Positions 16,337 to 25,789 of a stretch of DNA of 64,000 bases are shown in pieces. A program made the position numbers and the translations under genes. Every line of letters begins with the position of its first letter. Within the stretch, counting starts at the first letter, position 1. Source of the stretch: JANLYC01 sp963815445 (GTDB taxonomy: Bacteria; Actinomycetota; Actinomycetes; Propionibacteriales; Nocardioidaceae). Under the pieces are notes generated by a model that worked only from the letters and a program-made list of their open reading frames with translations, was not told where the DNA came from and searched no databases. The DNA lies in assembly GCA_963815445.1 (NCBI GenBank), contig CAWFGV010000006.1, forward strand, positions 248,001 to 312,000, written 5' to 3'.

Positions 16337-16900
16337 TCAGAACTGTACGGTCGGCGGCTGCTGGATCGCGGCGGGGTCCGCAACCTCGAAGTACTCCCGC
16401 TCGGAGAAACCGAGCTGGTGGGCGAAGAGGTTGGCCGGGAACGACTGGATCTTCGTGTTGAGGGTGCGTACGGACCCGTTGTAGTGGCTGCGGGACGATG
16501 CGATGGTGTCCTCGGTGCTCGACAGCTGCCACTGCAGGGCCTGGAAGTTCTCACTGGCGCGCAGGTTCGGATACGCCTCGGCGACCGCGAACAGGGACTT
16601 CAGCGCGGCCTGCAACGGCCCCTCCGCCGCACCAGTGGCCCGCGGGCCCTGCTCGAGGGCTCCCAGCATGCGCGACCGGGCTGCGGTGACGTTCTCGAAG
16701 ACCTCGGCCTCGTGCGCGGCGTACCCCTTGACCGTCTCGACGAGGTTCGGGATGAGGTCCGCGCGCCGCTTCAGTGCGACAGTGATGTCGCTCCAGCTCG
16801 CCTCGGCGCTGGTCCGGGCCCGGACCAACGCGTTGTACGTCGACCAGACGAAGATCGCGACGAGCAACAGCGCGACGATGACGATGACGAGCCAGATCAT
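16337..16900 (-). CDS. LemA family protein
   Basis: This 187-residue protein has one N-terminal membrane helix (residues 2-22) followed by the LemA helical domain (YNALVRARTSAEASWSDI, ADLIPNLVETVKGYAAHE, then YPNLRASENFQALQWQLS). LemA proteins are membrane-anchored and of unknown biochemical role. It converges with the GroES-like gene with a nine-base gap. Confidence 0.93.
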   Translation of the reverse strand: MIWLVIVIVALLLVAIFVWSTYNALVRARTSAEASWSDITVALKRRADLIPNLVETVKGYAAHEAEVFENVTAARSRMLGALEQGPRATGAAEGPLQAALKSLFAVAEAYPNLRASENFQALQWQLSSTEDTIASSRSHYNGSVRTLNTKIQSFPANLFAHQLGFSEREYFEVADPAAIQQPPTVQF

Positions 16901-17020
16901 GGGATCCCCCAGGGTCGACAGGCGTGGTCCAGCAGCACGACCCTAGGCCATCGGGCCCGTGCACCGGGGGAGTTCGACGGGCAGGTCTGCGAACTGCCCG
17001 CCGTCGTGTCGACGATGCGG

Positions 17021-18424
17021 TCAGCCGCGCACGCTTGCCATCCACGCCTCCACGTCGTCCGCGGTGCGGGCCAGCGCGCCCGAGAGATTGCGGCAGCCGT
17101 CCTCGGTGACGACGACATCGTCCTCGATGCGGATTCCGATGCCGCGCAGCGTCTCGGGCACCAGCAGGTCGCTGCTCTGGAAGTACAGGCCCGGCTCGAC
17201 GGTGAGCACCATGCCGGGCTCGAGCTTGCCGTCGTTGTAGTTCTCGCGGCGGGCAGCGGCGCAGTCGTGCACGTCGAGCCCCAGCATGTGGCCGGTGCCA
17301 TGCAGTGTCCACCGGCGGTAGACACCCGAGTCAGGGTCGAGCGCCTCGTCCGCCGACACAGGCAGCACGCCCATGTCGGCGAGGCCGCGGGCCAGCACGC
17401 CCATGGCAGCGAGGTGGAACTCCTTGTACGACGCGCCCGGACGCACAGCGGCCATGCCTGCCTCCTGGGCGGCGAGCACCAGGTCGTACAGGTGCCTTTG
17501 GTCGGGCGTGAACGTCGCGTCGATCGGCAGCGTACGGGTCACGTCGGCGGTGTACAGCGAGCGGTTCTCCACGCCCATGTCGAGCAGCACCAGCTCACCC
17601 GGCGTGATCGCGCCGTTGTTCTCGATCCAGTGCAGCGTCGTGGCGTGCGGACCACCGGCGGTGATGCTTTCGTAGCCCACGTCGTTGCCGTTGGCGCGGG
17701 CGCGCCGCCAGAACGTGCCCTCGATCCACCGCTCGCCATGCCTCAGCACGTTGTCCCACTCGCGGACGCAGTCCTCGAAGCCGAGGATCGTGGAGTCGAC
17801 GGCGTCCTGAAGCTGCTCGACCTCCCAGGAGTCCTTGACCAGTCGCATCTCCGACAGATGGACGCCGAGCTCCCGGTCGGCGGTGCCGTCATCCTGGACA
17901 GTGATGAGCGCATCGACGTCCGGGTCGACGCCGCGCAGCACGCGGGCCTGCCCGCCCGAGAGCACTTTCGGCAGGTCGTACAGATGGCGACAGGGCAGGC
18001 CGAACGTCTCGGTGGCCTCGGCCAGGGACAACCGACGTCCCGCCCAGGCCTCGCCGTACCGTCCGTCACGCCAGAACGCTTCGTCGCTCTTGGCATGCCG
18101 TGGCCGGAAGAACAACGTGGCTGCGCCATCGTCCATCACGAGCACCGCGTCGGAGGTCTGGTTGCCGCTCAGGTAGACATGAGCGGTCTCGGCGCGGAAC
18201 CGGTAGTCGGTGTCGTTGGCCCGTGGCTTCAGGGGGCCGGCGGGAACGACGATGCGCTCACCGGGGAAACGCTCGGCGAGCTTGGTTCGCCGCTGCGCTG
18301 CCCAGGACGCGACCGGCAGCTCCTCGGCTGCGTCGTCCTCGTCGGACCAGCCGCTGCCCATGAACGCGACCAGCGCGTCGCTGGCCGGCACCGGGTAGCT
18401 GGCGGGCTGGAAACGGTCGGACAC
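17021..18424 (-). CDS. pepP: Xaa-Pro aminopeptidase (M24B)
   Basis: This 467-residue dimetal peptidase removes N-terminal residues preceding proline. The N-terminal creatinase-like domain spans about residues 35-210. The catalytic domain carries all five metal ligands: LLDMGVE, YTADVTRTLP, TLHGTGHMLGLDVHDC, LTVEPGLYF and GIGIRIEDDVVV. It starts at GTG 18424 (VSDRFQPASY). It may be co-transcribed with the MFS gene upstream, nine bases away. Confidence 0.92.
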   Translation of the reverse strand: MSDRFQPASYPVPASDALVAFMGSGWSDEDDAAEELPVASWAAQRRTKLAERFPGERIVVPAGPLKPRANDTDYRFRAETAHVYLSGNQTSDAVLVMDDGAATLFFRPRHAKSDEAFWRDGRYGEAWAGRRLSLAEATETFGLPCRHLYDLPKVLSGGQARVLRGVDPDVDALITVQDDGTADRELGVHLSEMRLVKDSWEVEQLQDAVDSTILGFEDCVREWDNVLRHGERWIEGTFWRRARANGNDVGYESITAGGPHATTLHWIENNGAITPGELVLLDMGVENRSLYTADVTRTLPIDATFTPDQRHLYDLVLAAQEAGMAAVRPGASYKEFHLAAMGVLARGLADMGVLPVSADEALDPDSGVYRRWTLHGTGHMLGLDVHDCAAARRENYNDGKLEPGMVLTVEPGLYFQSSDLLVPETLRGIGIRIEDDVVVTEDGCRNLSGALARTADDVEAWMASVRG

Positions 18425-18433
18425 AGGTGCTCC

Positions 18434-19729
18434 TTAGGCAGCGGGCAGCGGGCTGGCGTCTGGGCTCGTGCCTGGGTGTTCCCGCATGCCGCGTTCTTCA
18501 TTATCCACCCGCGGTGCTGCGCCCGTCTGCAGGCGTAGTAACCGGACCGCCAGCACGACTGCCGCAGCGTTGATCGCGACGTGGACGAGGACGAACACGT
18601 GCGGCAGGTCGAACGCAAGCAGCGCGCCTGCCACCAGGGGACCAACCGCGCTGACCCCGGTCCGCAGAGCGGCGAGAGCGCCAAGCGTCGTCCCGACCAT
18701 GCCCTCCGGCGCTACGGCGGCGGTGAGCGGGCTCAGGATCGGGGCGTACATCGTCTCGCCGACCGCGAAGATGGCGAAGGCTACGACAAACATGACGCCG
18801 GCGATCTGCTCCGACGTGAACAAGGCGGCCTCGAGCAGGAGCCAGCTCCCGACCCAGATCGCGCCGACGACTGCCAACAGACCAGCACCCTGGTTGTCAC
18901 CGGTCAGGCGCACGACGAGCCACTGCAGACCGACGATGACGAGGCAGTTCACGGCGGCAGCCGTGCCGACGATGGTGGGGTCGACCGACAGCGACTGCAG
19001 GGCGAACGCCGGCAGGCCGGTCTCGAACTGGGCGTAGAACCCCGCAGCCAGGGCGATGGACACCAGGCCGAGCAGCCGCACCTGCCGGTTGCGGGCCAGG
19101 TGACGGTACGTCTGCCAGCCGTCGAGCTCCGACGTCAACGGGTCGCCTGAGGGGACGTTGACGGTGTCGGCGTACGCCGTCGAACGCGCGGCGGCGCTCA
19201 GGAAGGCCGCCGAGACCACGAAGCCGAGGGCGCCGGCGCCGAACGCAGGCCACATGCCGGTCGTGGTGTCCAGGTCGACGACGAGGCCGGCCGCGAAGGC
19301 ACCCACGGCCATGCCGAGCGCCATGCTGGTGAACTGATAGGCGAACACGGCGCGGCGCTCGGTCGGGGGCACCGACTCCAGCACCAGCACCTGGGTCGCT
19401 GGTGCTGCGGCCGTGACGGAGGCACCGAAGACGAACATGGCTGCGAGGAAGGTGGCCGGTGACGAGGCGAAGCCCATCGCGATGCAGGCGAGACCTGCCA
19501 GCAGCTCCAGTCGGACCGCGAGGCGTCCCGCCGACAGCCGATCGGCGAGGCGACCGGCCAGGGGGGCGGCGATCACGGCGCCGACACAGAACAAGGTGCC
19601 CGCCAACATGCCGGTGGAGGCACCCCAGTTCCGGGCGTCGACGACATACGCGTACTGGAACGGCAGGATGGTTCCCCAGCCGAGGCTCCCGGTGAAGGAG
19701 GCGGCGATGATGAGCCTGGTGCGACCCAT
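18434..19729 (-). CDS. MFS transporter, probable drug efflux
   Basis: This 431-residue protein has about 12 membrane segments and an MFS motif in GRLADRLSAGRLA (residues 59-71). It is divergent from a MarR regulator with a long palindrome between them, the classical layout of a substrate-inducible efflux pump. The N-terminus MGRTRLIIAASFTGSLGWGT is chosen because the upstream in-frame extension lacks hydrophobic character and runs through the operator. The substrate is unknown. Confidence 0.88.
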   Translation of the reverse strand: MGRTRLIIAASFTGSLGWGTILPFQYAYVVDARNWGASTGMLAGTLFCVGAVIAAPLAGRLADRLSAGRLAVRLELLAGLACIAMGFASSPATFLAAMFVFGASVTAAAPATQVLVLESVPPTERRAVFAYQFTSMALGMAVGAFAAGLVVDLDTTTGMWPAFGAGALGFVVSAAFLSAAARSTAYADTVNVPSGDPLTSELDGWQTYRHLARNRQVRLLGLVSIALAAGFYAQFETGLPAFALQSLSVDPTIVGTAAAVNCLVIVGLQWLVVRLTGDNQGAGLLAVVGAIWVGSWLLLEAALFTSEQIAGVMFVVAFAIFAVGETMYAPILSPLTAAVAPEGMVGTTLGALAALRTGVSAVGPLVAGALLAFDLPHVFVLVHVAINAAAVVLAVRLLRLQTGAAPRVDNEERGMREHPGTSPDASPLPAA

Positions 19730-19775
19730 GACGTGACCTTCGACTTTCTGGTGTGACGAGACCCTCAGGCATGTC

Positions 19776-19838
19776 TTCGATTTCAAACTCTTGCTCATGA
19801 AAGAGTCTATCTTGCACATCGCAGAGTTTGAAATCGAA
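19776..19838. promoter_or_regulatory. Palindromic operator between MFS and marR genes
   Basis: A perfect 16-base inverted repeat (TTCGATTTCAAACTCT at 19776-19791 and its complement at 19823-19838) is centred between the divergent genes. An inner AACTCTT...AAGAGT repeat lies between the arms. The AT-rich segment also contains the likely -10 regions of both promoters. MarR regulators bind 16-20 bp palindromes, so this should be the autoregulatory site. Confidence 0.8.
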
Positions 19839-19864
19839 TAATGTGATGTGGCACACTGCCTGCC

Positions 19865-20386
19865 ATGGCAGGCGTGCCCGAGCGAGGCTCCAAGGCGGCT
19901 GAGGCGATCCGGCAGGACGTGGCGACCTATGTGGCCGCCGGCGCCGATGAGTCCGTCCAGCGCGTGATCACCAACGTGCACGGCCTCGCCCGCCGCCTGA
20001 ACCAGTGGTACGACCGCCAGCTGGCCGACCTCGATGTGTCGACGGGGGAGTGGGCGGTGCTCAGCAAGCTCGCTCGTGACGGTGGCGATCGCGGACTGAG
20101 TCCGAGCGTGCTGGCCGATGCGGCCAACGTCGCGCCGTCATCGATGACTCACCGGTTGGACGGGATGGCCGAGCGCGGGTTGGTCTCGCGGTCCACCGAC
20201 CCCGAGAACCGCGTGCGGGTCCTGGTGGCGCTGACCGAGGACGGCTGGCGGCTGTTCCGCGACGCCATCCGCGAGTCCGACATGGTGGAGTCCGACGTCC
20301 TGGGACCGTTGTCGCGGGGGGAGCGGGCGCAGTTGGCGGACCTGCTCGACGTGGTCATCGAGAGCCTCGACACGCTGGATCCGTGA
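19865..20386 (+). CDS. MarR family transcriptional regulator
   Basis: This 173-residue winged-helix protein has the DNA-binding core LSPSVLADAANVAPSSMTHR and the wing LVSRSTDPENRVRVLVALTE (about residues 78-125). N- and C-terminal helices for dimerisation flank it. It is divergent from the MFS exporter and probably represses it until ligand binds. Confidence 0.9.
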   Translation: MAGVPERGSKAAEAIRQDVATYVAAGADESVQRVITNVHGLARRLNQWYDRQLADLDVSTGEWAVLSKLARDGGDRGLSPSVLADAANVAPSSMTHRLDGMAERGLVSRSTDPENRVRVLVALTEDGWRLFRDAIRESDMVESDVLGPLSRGERAQLADLLDVVIESLDTLDP

Positions 20387-20437
20387 CTTTTCACATTCGG
20401 CTTACACAATGTAGTTGATCCGTCACTATTGGTGATC

Positions 20438-21922
20438 ATGTCCGCCGTGCTCGCCCCTGCCGCCGGGGCGGCCGTGCGTCCGTACCGGCGGACTCCGGTG
20501 CCCAGCGCGGCTGCCCGACATCTGATGAATCGGATGGCCTGGGGCTTCTCGCCCGCGACCTTCGCGCAGCTGCGCCACGACGGCGGGGCGACCGCGTGGT
20601 TCCATCGCCAACTCGACCCCGCCGCGATCCCGGACCCGGCGGTGCGTGCCGTGGACAGCTGGTGGCCCGACCGGATGCTGGGCGCCGATCAGAAGTGGCA
20701 GCACGTCTTCGCTGGTGACAAGTCCGCCTGGGAGTACGCCGTCGACCTCGCGAACTGGAGCCTGCTGCGTCGTACCCGGTCGACCCGGCAGCTGCAGGAG
20801 GTGATGACCGACTTCTGGTCCAACCACTTCCACATCCCGGCCATCCACGACCTCGCGTGGTGCTACCGCAACCAGTACGACGCGATGCTGCGACAGCGCG
20901 CGTTGGGTCGCTTCGACGACCTGCTCGTGGCCGCGAGTCTCCATCCGTCGATGCGGCTGTACCTCAGCAACTTCGAGTCCACGAAGGCCGCGCCCAACGA
21001 GAACCAGGGCCGGGAGCTGCTCGAGCTGCACACCGTCGGTCGCGACGCCGGCTACACCGAGGACATGGTCAAGGACTCCGCGCGCATCCTGACCGGGTAC
21101 ACCGTCGCGGCCTGGCGCGACTGGCACGCGTCCTACGACGCGTCCACACACGCCACGGGTCGCGTCACGGTGCTGGGTTTCAGCCACCCCAACACCGAGC
21201 ACGACGGCCGGAAGGTCACCGAGCAGTACCTGCGTTACCTGGCTCACCACCCGGCCACAGCTCGCACGATCGCGTCCAAGCTCGCCCTGCGTTTCGTCTC
21301 CGACGATCCGTCGCCCCAGCTGGTCAACCACCTGGCCAAGAGGTTCCGCGCCAGCGGCACCGACATCCCGGCGACGCTGCGTGCACTCGTGGCGCACCCG
21401 GAGTTCGCGGCGGCCGCAGGGGCCAAGGTGCGCAACCCGATCGAGGACTTCATCGCGACGGTGCGCGTCCTCGGTGTGCAAGCACGCAAACCGACGGCAT
21501 CAGGCAGCCAGTTCGCTCGTAGCCAGATCTGGATGTGCCAGGGGCAGTACCCCTTTCAGTGGCCGCGGCCGGACGGGCTCCCGCAGCACAACGCCGCCTG
21601 GGCCTCGGCCAGCCGCATCCTCAACTCACTCGACATGCACTACTCGCTGTCTGGTGGATGGATGGGGGAGCCGGGGTCGGTCCGCTATCGCGGCCGCAAG
21701 TCCTGGCTGCCCACGGACCGCCTACGTTTCGACGCCTTCGTCGACCACCTGTGCCGCGTGCTGCTCGGGCGCGGCTCGAATGAGCGGCTCCTCACAGCGG
21801 CCTGCCAGGCGACCGGCTGTCGCCGCGGCGAGATCGTCGACGACCAGCACCAGCTCGTGAGCTGGATGATGCCGCGTCTCCTCACAGCGATCCTCGACAC
21901 TCCGGAGCACCTGACACGATGA
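20438..21922 (+). CDS. DUF1800 family protein
   Basis: This protein of about 494 residues has the DUF1800 marks HLMNRMAWGFSPATFAQL, TDFWSNHFHIP, NENQGRELLELHTVG and YTEDMVKDSARILTGYT. DUF1800 and DUF1501 genes occur as pairs in many bacteria; the DUF1501 partner carries a Tat signal, which suggests export together, but no function is established. ATG 20438 is preferred; TTG 20429 and GTG 20432 lie just upstream. Its stop overlaps the DUF1501 start (ATGA). Confidence 0.88.
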   Translation: MSAVLAPAAGAAVRPYRRTPVPSAAARHLMNRMAWGFSPATFAQLRHDGGATAWFHRQLDPAAIPDPAVRAVDSWWPDRMLGADQKWQHVFAGDKSAWEYAVDLANWSLLRRTRSTRQLQEVMTDFWSNHFHIPAIHDLAWCYRNQYDAMLRQRALGRFDDLLVAASLHPSMRLYLSNFESTKAAPNENQGRELLELHTVGRDAGYTEDMVKDSARILTGYTVAAWRDWHASYDASTHATGRVTVLGFSHPNTEHDGRKVTEQYLRYLAHHPATARTIASKLALRFVSDDPSPQLVNHLAKRFRASGTDIPATLRALVAHPEFAAAAGAKVRNPIEDFIATVRVLGVQARKPTASGSQFARSQIWMCQGQYPFQWPRPDGLPQHNAAWASASRILNSLDMHYSLSGGWMGEPGSVRYRGRKSWLPTDRLRFDAFVDHLCRVLLGRGSNERLLTAACQATGCRRGEIVDDQHQLVSWMMPRLLTAILDTPEHLTR

Positions 21923-23268
21923 CTCGCCCCAGCCACGCTGACCCGACCGAAGGAGTCGCCTCCCCCCAGGGTGGGTACGCGCACGAGTCCTGTCGTGACT
22001 TCCTGCAGGCCGCCACCGTCTCGCGCCGGCAGGTCCTGGCAGGGCTCGCGGGCGGTGTCGGACTCGGAGTGGCGCACTCAGTCTTCGGTGGCGTGTTCCG
22101 GCAGGCGGTCTTCGGAGCCACCACGGGTGGCAACGTCGTCGTGGTGATCAGCTTGCGGGGAGGGGTCGACGGAATGAGCGTCGTGGTCCCCCACGGGGAC
22201 CCGGCGTACAAGGCACTGCGCAAGTCCATCGAGGTGCCGGCCGGCGCGCTCCTGGCCCCCGACAGCATGTTCGGCCTGCACCCCAAGCTCGAACCCTTGC
22301 TGCCATTCTGGGACGCGAAGCGGATGGCCGCCGTGCACGCGACCGGGCTGGCGGTGCCGAACCGCTCGCACTTCTCCGCGATGGAGGAGGTCGAGGACGC
22401 CGACCCCGGTTCGACGCTCCGCCGTGGCTGGATCAACCGGGCCATCGGCCTCGACGGCGACAGCTTTCCGGCCGAGGCGGTGCAGTTCGGTTCTACGATC
22501 GTGCCGACGGCCATGACGGGTCCGGCGCCCGTGCTCGCCACCCAGAGCATGAAGGACCTCGTCCTTGCCGGCGCCAACCCGAAGTGGGACGACGCCACCT
22601 GGCGAGCCCGACGACGTACCCAGCTCGACACGATCTGGACCTCCAGCCGCGGCGCGCTCGGTTCAGCCGCACGCTCGGCACTCGCCACGGTCGACCAGCT
22701 CGCGCCGACTGCGCGGCAGACCTACACCCCGCACAACGGCGCGACCTATCCGACGGACTGGCGAGGGCGCGATCTCGGTGAGGCGCTGGCGAACACAGCC
22801 CAGCTGATCCGTGCCGATGTCGGCACCGAGGTGGTCGCGATCGACTACGGCAGCTGGGACATGCACACGGACGTCGGCACCGTGGAGTGGGGTGACATGC
22901 AGTCGATGCTCACCGGCTTCTCCTCGGCCCTGTCGGCCTTCCTGACCGATGTCGCCGACCTGGGCGATCGGGTCACCGTCGTGACGATCAGCGAGTTCGG
23001 CCGGCGCGCGGCCGTGAACAGCAGCGGTGGGCTCGATCACGGTTGGGGCAACATGATGCTGCTGGCCGGCGGGGGTGTGCGGGGCGGCACGTACTACGGA
23101 ACCTGGCCGGGCCTGGACGCGAACAGTCTCGTCGAGGGCGACCTGGCCGTCACGACCGACTATCGCAACGTCCTGGGCGAGGTGGTCGTCGCCCGGCTCA
23201 ACCGTTCTGTCACAGGGGTGTTCCCTGGGCTGAGCTACAACCCGCTGGGCATCATGTCGGCACTCTGA
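21919..23268 (+). CDS. DUF1501 family protein, Tat-exported
   Basis: This 449-residue protein has a twin-arginine signal (TVSRRQVLAGLAGGVGLG, about residues 35-52). The core contains VVISLRGGVDGMSVVVPHGD, VPNRSHFSAMEEVE and the late SEFGRRAAVNSSGGLDHGWG motif characteristic of DUF1501, related to the alkaline phosphatase/sulfatase superfamily. The function is unknown. It is translationally coupled to the DUF1800 gene, so the two products probably act together outside the cytoplasmic membrane. Confidence 0.9.
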   Translation: MTRPSHADPTEGVASPQGGYAHESCRDFLQAATVSRRQVLAGLAGGVGLGVAHSVFGGVFRQAVFGATTGGNVVVVISLRGGVDGMSVVVPHGDPAYKALRKSIEVPAGALLAPDSMFGLHPKLEPLLPFWDAKRMAAVHATGLAVPNRSHFSAMEEVEDADPGSTLRRGWINRAIGLDGDSFPAEAVQFGSTIVPTAMTGPAPVLATQSMKDLVLAGANPKWDDATWRARRRTQLDTIWTSSRGALGSAARSALATVDQLAPTARQTYTPHNGATYPTDWRGRDLGEALANTAQLIRADVGTEVVAIDYGSWDMHTDVGTVEWGDMQSMLTGFSSALSAFLTDVADLGDRVTVVTISEFGRRAAVNSSGGLDHGWGNMMLLAGGGVRGGTYYGTWPGLDANSLVEGDLAVTTDYRNVLGEVVVARLNRSVTGVFPGLSYNPLGIMSAL

Positions 23269-23323
23269 CCAGGAGTTGAGGCACCAGCAAGGCCCGGGGC
23301 AGTCCGATAGGTTTCGTCTCGTC

Positions 23324-24574
23324 ATGTTTGCAGAGCTCCTGTCGATCGCACTGCTCGTGGCCATCCTCGTCGTTGCGGTCGTGCGGCCGCGCCGGCTCCC
23401 GGAAGCCGTCGTCGCCGTCCCCGCTGCCCTGCTGGTGTGGGGCTTTGGGTTGGTGAGGACGTCCGCGGTCGAGGCCGAGCTCGACCGGCTGTGGCCGGTG
23501 CTGGCGTTCTTGGCGGCCGTGCTCGTGCTCGCCCAGCTCTGCGCGGCCGAGGGCCTGTTCGAGGCTGCTGGACACTGGTTGGCGAGGTCCAGCCGAGGCT
23601 CCCCGCGACGGCTGTTGGTCAACGTCTTCATCCTGGCTGCCGCGGTCACCTGCGTGCTGAGTCTGGACGCAACCGTCGTGCTGTTGACCCCGACCGTGCT
23701 CGCGACCGCGGCACGGCTGCGGGTACGCGCCCGGCCGCACGTCTACGCCACCGGTCGGCTCGCAAACTCCGCATCCCTGCTGCTCCCGATGGGGAACCTG
23801 ACCAACCTCCTCGCGCTCGCTGCCAGCGGGCTGACCCTGGTGCATTTTGCGGCGGCGATGGCCGTGCCCTGGATCGGCGTCATGGCTGTCGAGTACGTCG
23901 TGCTCCGCTGGTATTTCCGGGCGGACCTCGCCGAGCCCACGAGCGGCGGCGGCGTCACCGAAGAGGTCGATGTTCCGTGGGTAGCCGTCTCGGTGCTGGC
24001 CCTGACCTTGGTCGGCTTCGTCGTCACCTCGTTCCTCACCATCGAGCCCTACTGGGCGGCGATCGCCGGGGCCGTCCTGCTCGGGCTGCACGCCATCCCT
24101 CGACGGAAAGCCGGCCCGGCGGACGTGCTGCGGGCCGTGGACGTGCCGTTTCTCGCCTTCGTGATCGGTCTTACCGTGGTGGTGCGCGCGGTGGTCGACA
24201 ACGGTCTCGGCGACTGGATCGATACCTGGGTGCCGTCAGGTGACGGCCTGGTCGCCTTGCTGGTACTGGCGGTCATCGGAGCCCTGGTGGCCAACGTGGT
24301 CAACAACCTCCCCGCCCTGCTCATCCTGCTCACCCCGGCAGCGGCGATCAGCCCGCTCGCAGTCCTCGCAGTCCTGATCGGCGTCAACCTGGGCCCGAAC
24401 CTCACCTACGTCGGGTCGCTGGCCACGCTGTTGTGGCGCAGGGTGCTGCGAGACCGCGGTCTCGAACCTTCGCTGTGGCGCTACACCATGCTAGGGCTCC
24501 TCACCGTCCCGCTCGGCCTCGTCGTCGCTGTCGTGTCGTTGTGGGCAACCGCCCAGCTGTGGTCCTTCGTCTGA
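23324..24574 (+). CDS. ArsB/SLC13-type anion permease
   Basis: This 416-residue protein has about 11 membrane segments and belongs to the ArsB/NhaD/SLC13 ion-transporter superfamily. Visible are LSLDATVVLLTPTVLATA, ANSASLLLPMGNLTNLLAL and the C-terminal half NVVNNLPALLILLTPA and GVNLGPNLTYVGSLATLLW, which resemble ArsB arsenite permeases. No ars genes are adjacent, so arsenite specificity is only a possibility. The upstream extension to 23276 lacks a ribosome site. Confidence 0.85.
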   Translation: MFAELLSIALLVAILVVAVVRPRRLPEAVVAVPAALLVWGFGLVRTSAVEAELDRLWPVLAFLAAVLVLAQLCAAEGLFEAAGHWLARSSRGSPRRLLVNVFILAAAVTCVLSLDATVVLLTPTVLATAARLRVRARPHVYATGRLANSASLLLPMGNLTNLLALAASGLTLVHFAAAMAVPWIGVMAVEYVVLRWYFRADLAEPTSGGGVTEEVDVPWVAVSVLALTLVGFVVTSFLTIEPYWAAIAGAVLLGLHAIPRRKAGPADVLRAVDVPFLAFVIGLTVVVRAVVDNGLGDWIDTWVPSGDGLVALLVLAVIGALVANVVNNLPALLILLTPAAAISPLAVLAVLIGVNLGPNLTYVGSLATLLWRRVLRDRGLEPSLWRYTMLGLLTVPLGLVVAVVSLWATAQLWSFV

Positions 24575-24622
24575 TCGGTCTCGACTGCGTCGACGCCCTG
24601 CGCCCGTCCGTAGACTTCGGCA

Positions 24623-24895
24623 ATGGAGCTCATCCGGGTGCAGCGCTGGGTCGCCTCGGCGTTGACCCTGACGACGGCATTCGTCTGGGCGATCGGGATG
24701 GTCGCCGGGGCGCTGCTCACGATCGACCAGAGCCGCAAGGGTGCTCAGATCGGCATCCTGGTGATGGCGGCGATCGTCGGGACCGCCGCCATCGTCGGGG
24801 TCCGCTTCATCAACCAGCTGTCGTGGCTCACTCCGTGGCTCGTGTGCGGACTACTGCCCACGGCCGTCGGAACGTTCGTGCTGGTCCGGCGCTGA
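24623..24895 (+). CDS. Small membrane protein of unknown function
   Basis: This 90-residue protein has three hydrophobic segments (about residues 10-32, 43-60 and 70-87). No family is recognised. It starts at ATG 24623, 48 bases after the permease, and may be co-transcribed with it. Its 3' end nearly meets the convergent gene at 24912. Confidence 0.65.
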   Translation: MELIRVQRWVASALTLTTAFVWAIGMVAGALLTIDQSRKGAQIGILVMAAIVGTAAIVGVRFINQLSWLTPWLVCGLLPTAVGTFVLVRR

Positions 24896-24911
24896 GGTGA
24901 TCCGGGTGCAG

Positions 24912-25607
24912 TCAGGCCCTCACCGGCCAAGCAGGCTTGCTCAGCCGGATCCACCCGGCGTTGGGGACCGAGTCCTGACAGGTCACCGGATAGCCACCCT
25001 GACGTCCGCAGAGCGTGCGCGGCGCATCGGCGTGGAAGTTGCTCGTCCAGAAGTAGGAGCGTGCCCCCAGCAGTCGGCGAGGGCCGCTGAGGGTGAAGGA
25101 ATGCGCGTCCGGTCGTGAGATCCGCACGTCACGGATCACCTCACGGGTTGCGTTGGAGATGAGCTCGGCCACGATGTGACCGTCGCGCTTCGACACCGTG
25201 ACGTTCACCTCCGACCCGCGTTCCCCGTCGCGATCGAGCTCGAGCACGAACGCACGCCACCGGCGGTCGAGGCGTGCGTCGATCCAGGACGCAAAGGTCG
25301 TGACGGTGTAAGTCATCCAGACGTGTCGGCGGTCTGCCTCGCTGACCACGTGCTGCACAGCCGCGATGTCGAAGCGTCCGTCGACGTCGTCCGGATCGGT
25401 GACCGTCGTGGTCGTCGTCACGCCCGCTGCGCTGTCACGGGGGTAAGCGTTCGGCTGAGCTGACAGACGGGCCCTCTCACTCGTCGGCACGTCGGCCAGG
25501 GCCGGCGTCATACCCGCGAGGACGAGGAGGCATCCGCCGAAAGTGACGACGCTCCTGCGAGGGAGTCCGCCGGAGAGGAACGGGAGGGACAGGCGTGCAA
25601 AGTTCAT
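24912..25607 (-). CDS. Secreted protein of unknown function
   Basis: This 231-residue protein has a Sec-type signal peptide (hydrophobic core SVVTFGGCLLVLAGM, cleavage likely after ALA near residue 38). The mature part has a Thr-rich stretch (VTTTTTVTDPDD), a beta-rich middle and two cysteines near the C-terminus (TLCGRQGGYPVTCQDS), suggesting one disulfide. No domain is recognised. Similar secreted beta-sandwich proteins of actinobacteria are uncharacterised. The 180 bases upstream hold short hairpins but no RNA element I can name. Confidence 0.75.
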   Translation of the reverse strand: MNFARLSLPFLSGGLPRRSVVTFGGCLLVLAGMTPALADVPTSERARLSAQPNAYPRDSAAGVTTTTTVTDPDDVDGRFDIAAVQHVVSEADRRHVWMTYTVTTFASWIDARLDRRWRAFVLELDRDGERGSEVNVTVSKRDGHIVAELISNATREVIRDVRISRPDAHSFTLSGPRRLLGARSYFWTSNFHADAPRTLCGRQGGYPVTCQDSVPNAGWIRLSKPAWPVRA

Positions 25608-25789
25608 GAGGTCAGCCTTCGTCGCGTGGCTGCCACGGTTTGGCAGCGCAGACCGACGCTAAAGCGGTGACGGGCGAGGCCGAGCACATCGGCCGGGGTT
25701 GTGGGAGAACGACCGATGGGTGCCCACCTGGGGAACCAGCTGGCCGCGTGGGCGCAGGAAGGCGTCGCCTCTCTACCGGCGGCGGGTCG

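Noticed and set aside
16418..18538. 706-codon plus-strand open frame across LemA and the M24 peptidase
   Set aside because: It spans two well-supported opposite-strand genes and the gap between them, and has no recognisable motifs.
25608..25789. Possible riboswitch between the GGDEF-EAL gene and the secreted protein gene
   Set aside because: Short stems and a GGGGAACCA stretch are present, but I could not fit a c-di-GMP, c-di-AMP or other known aptamer.
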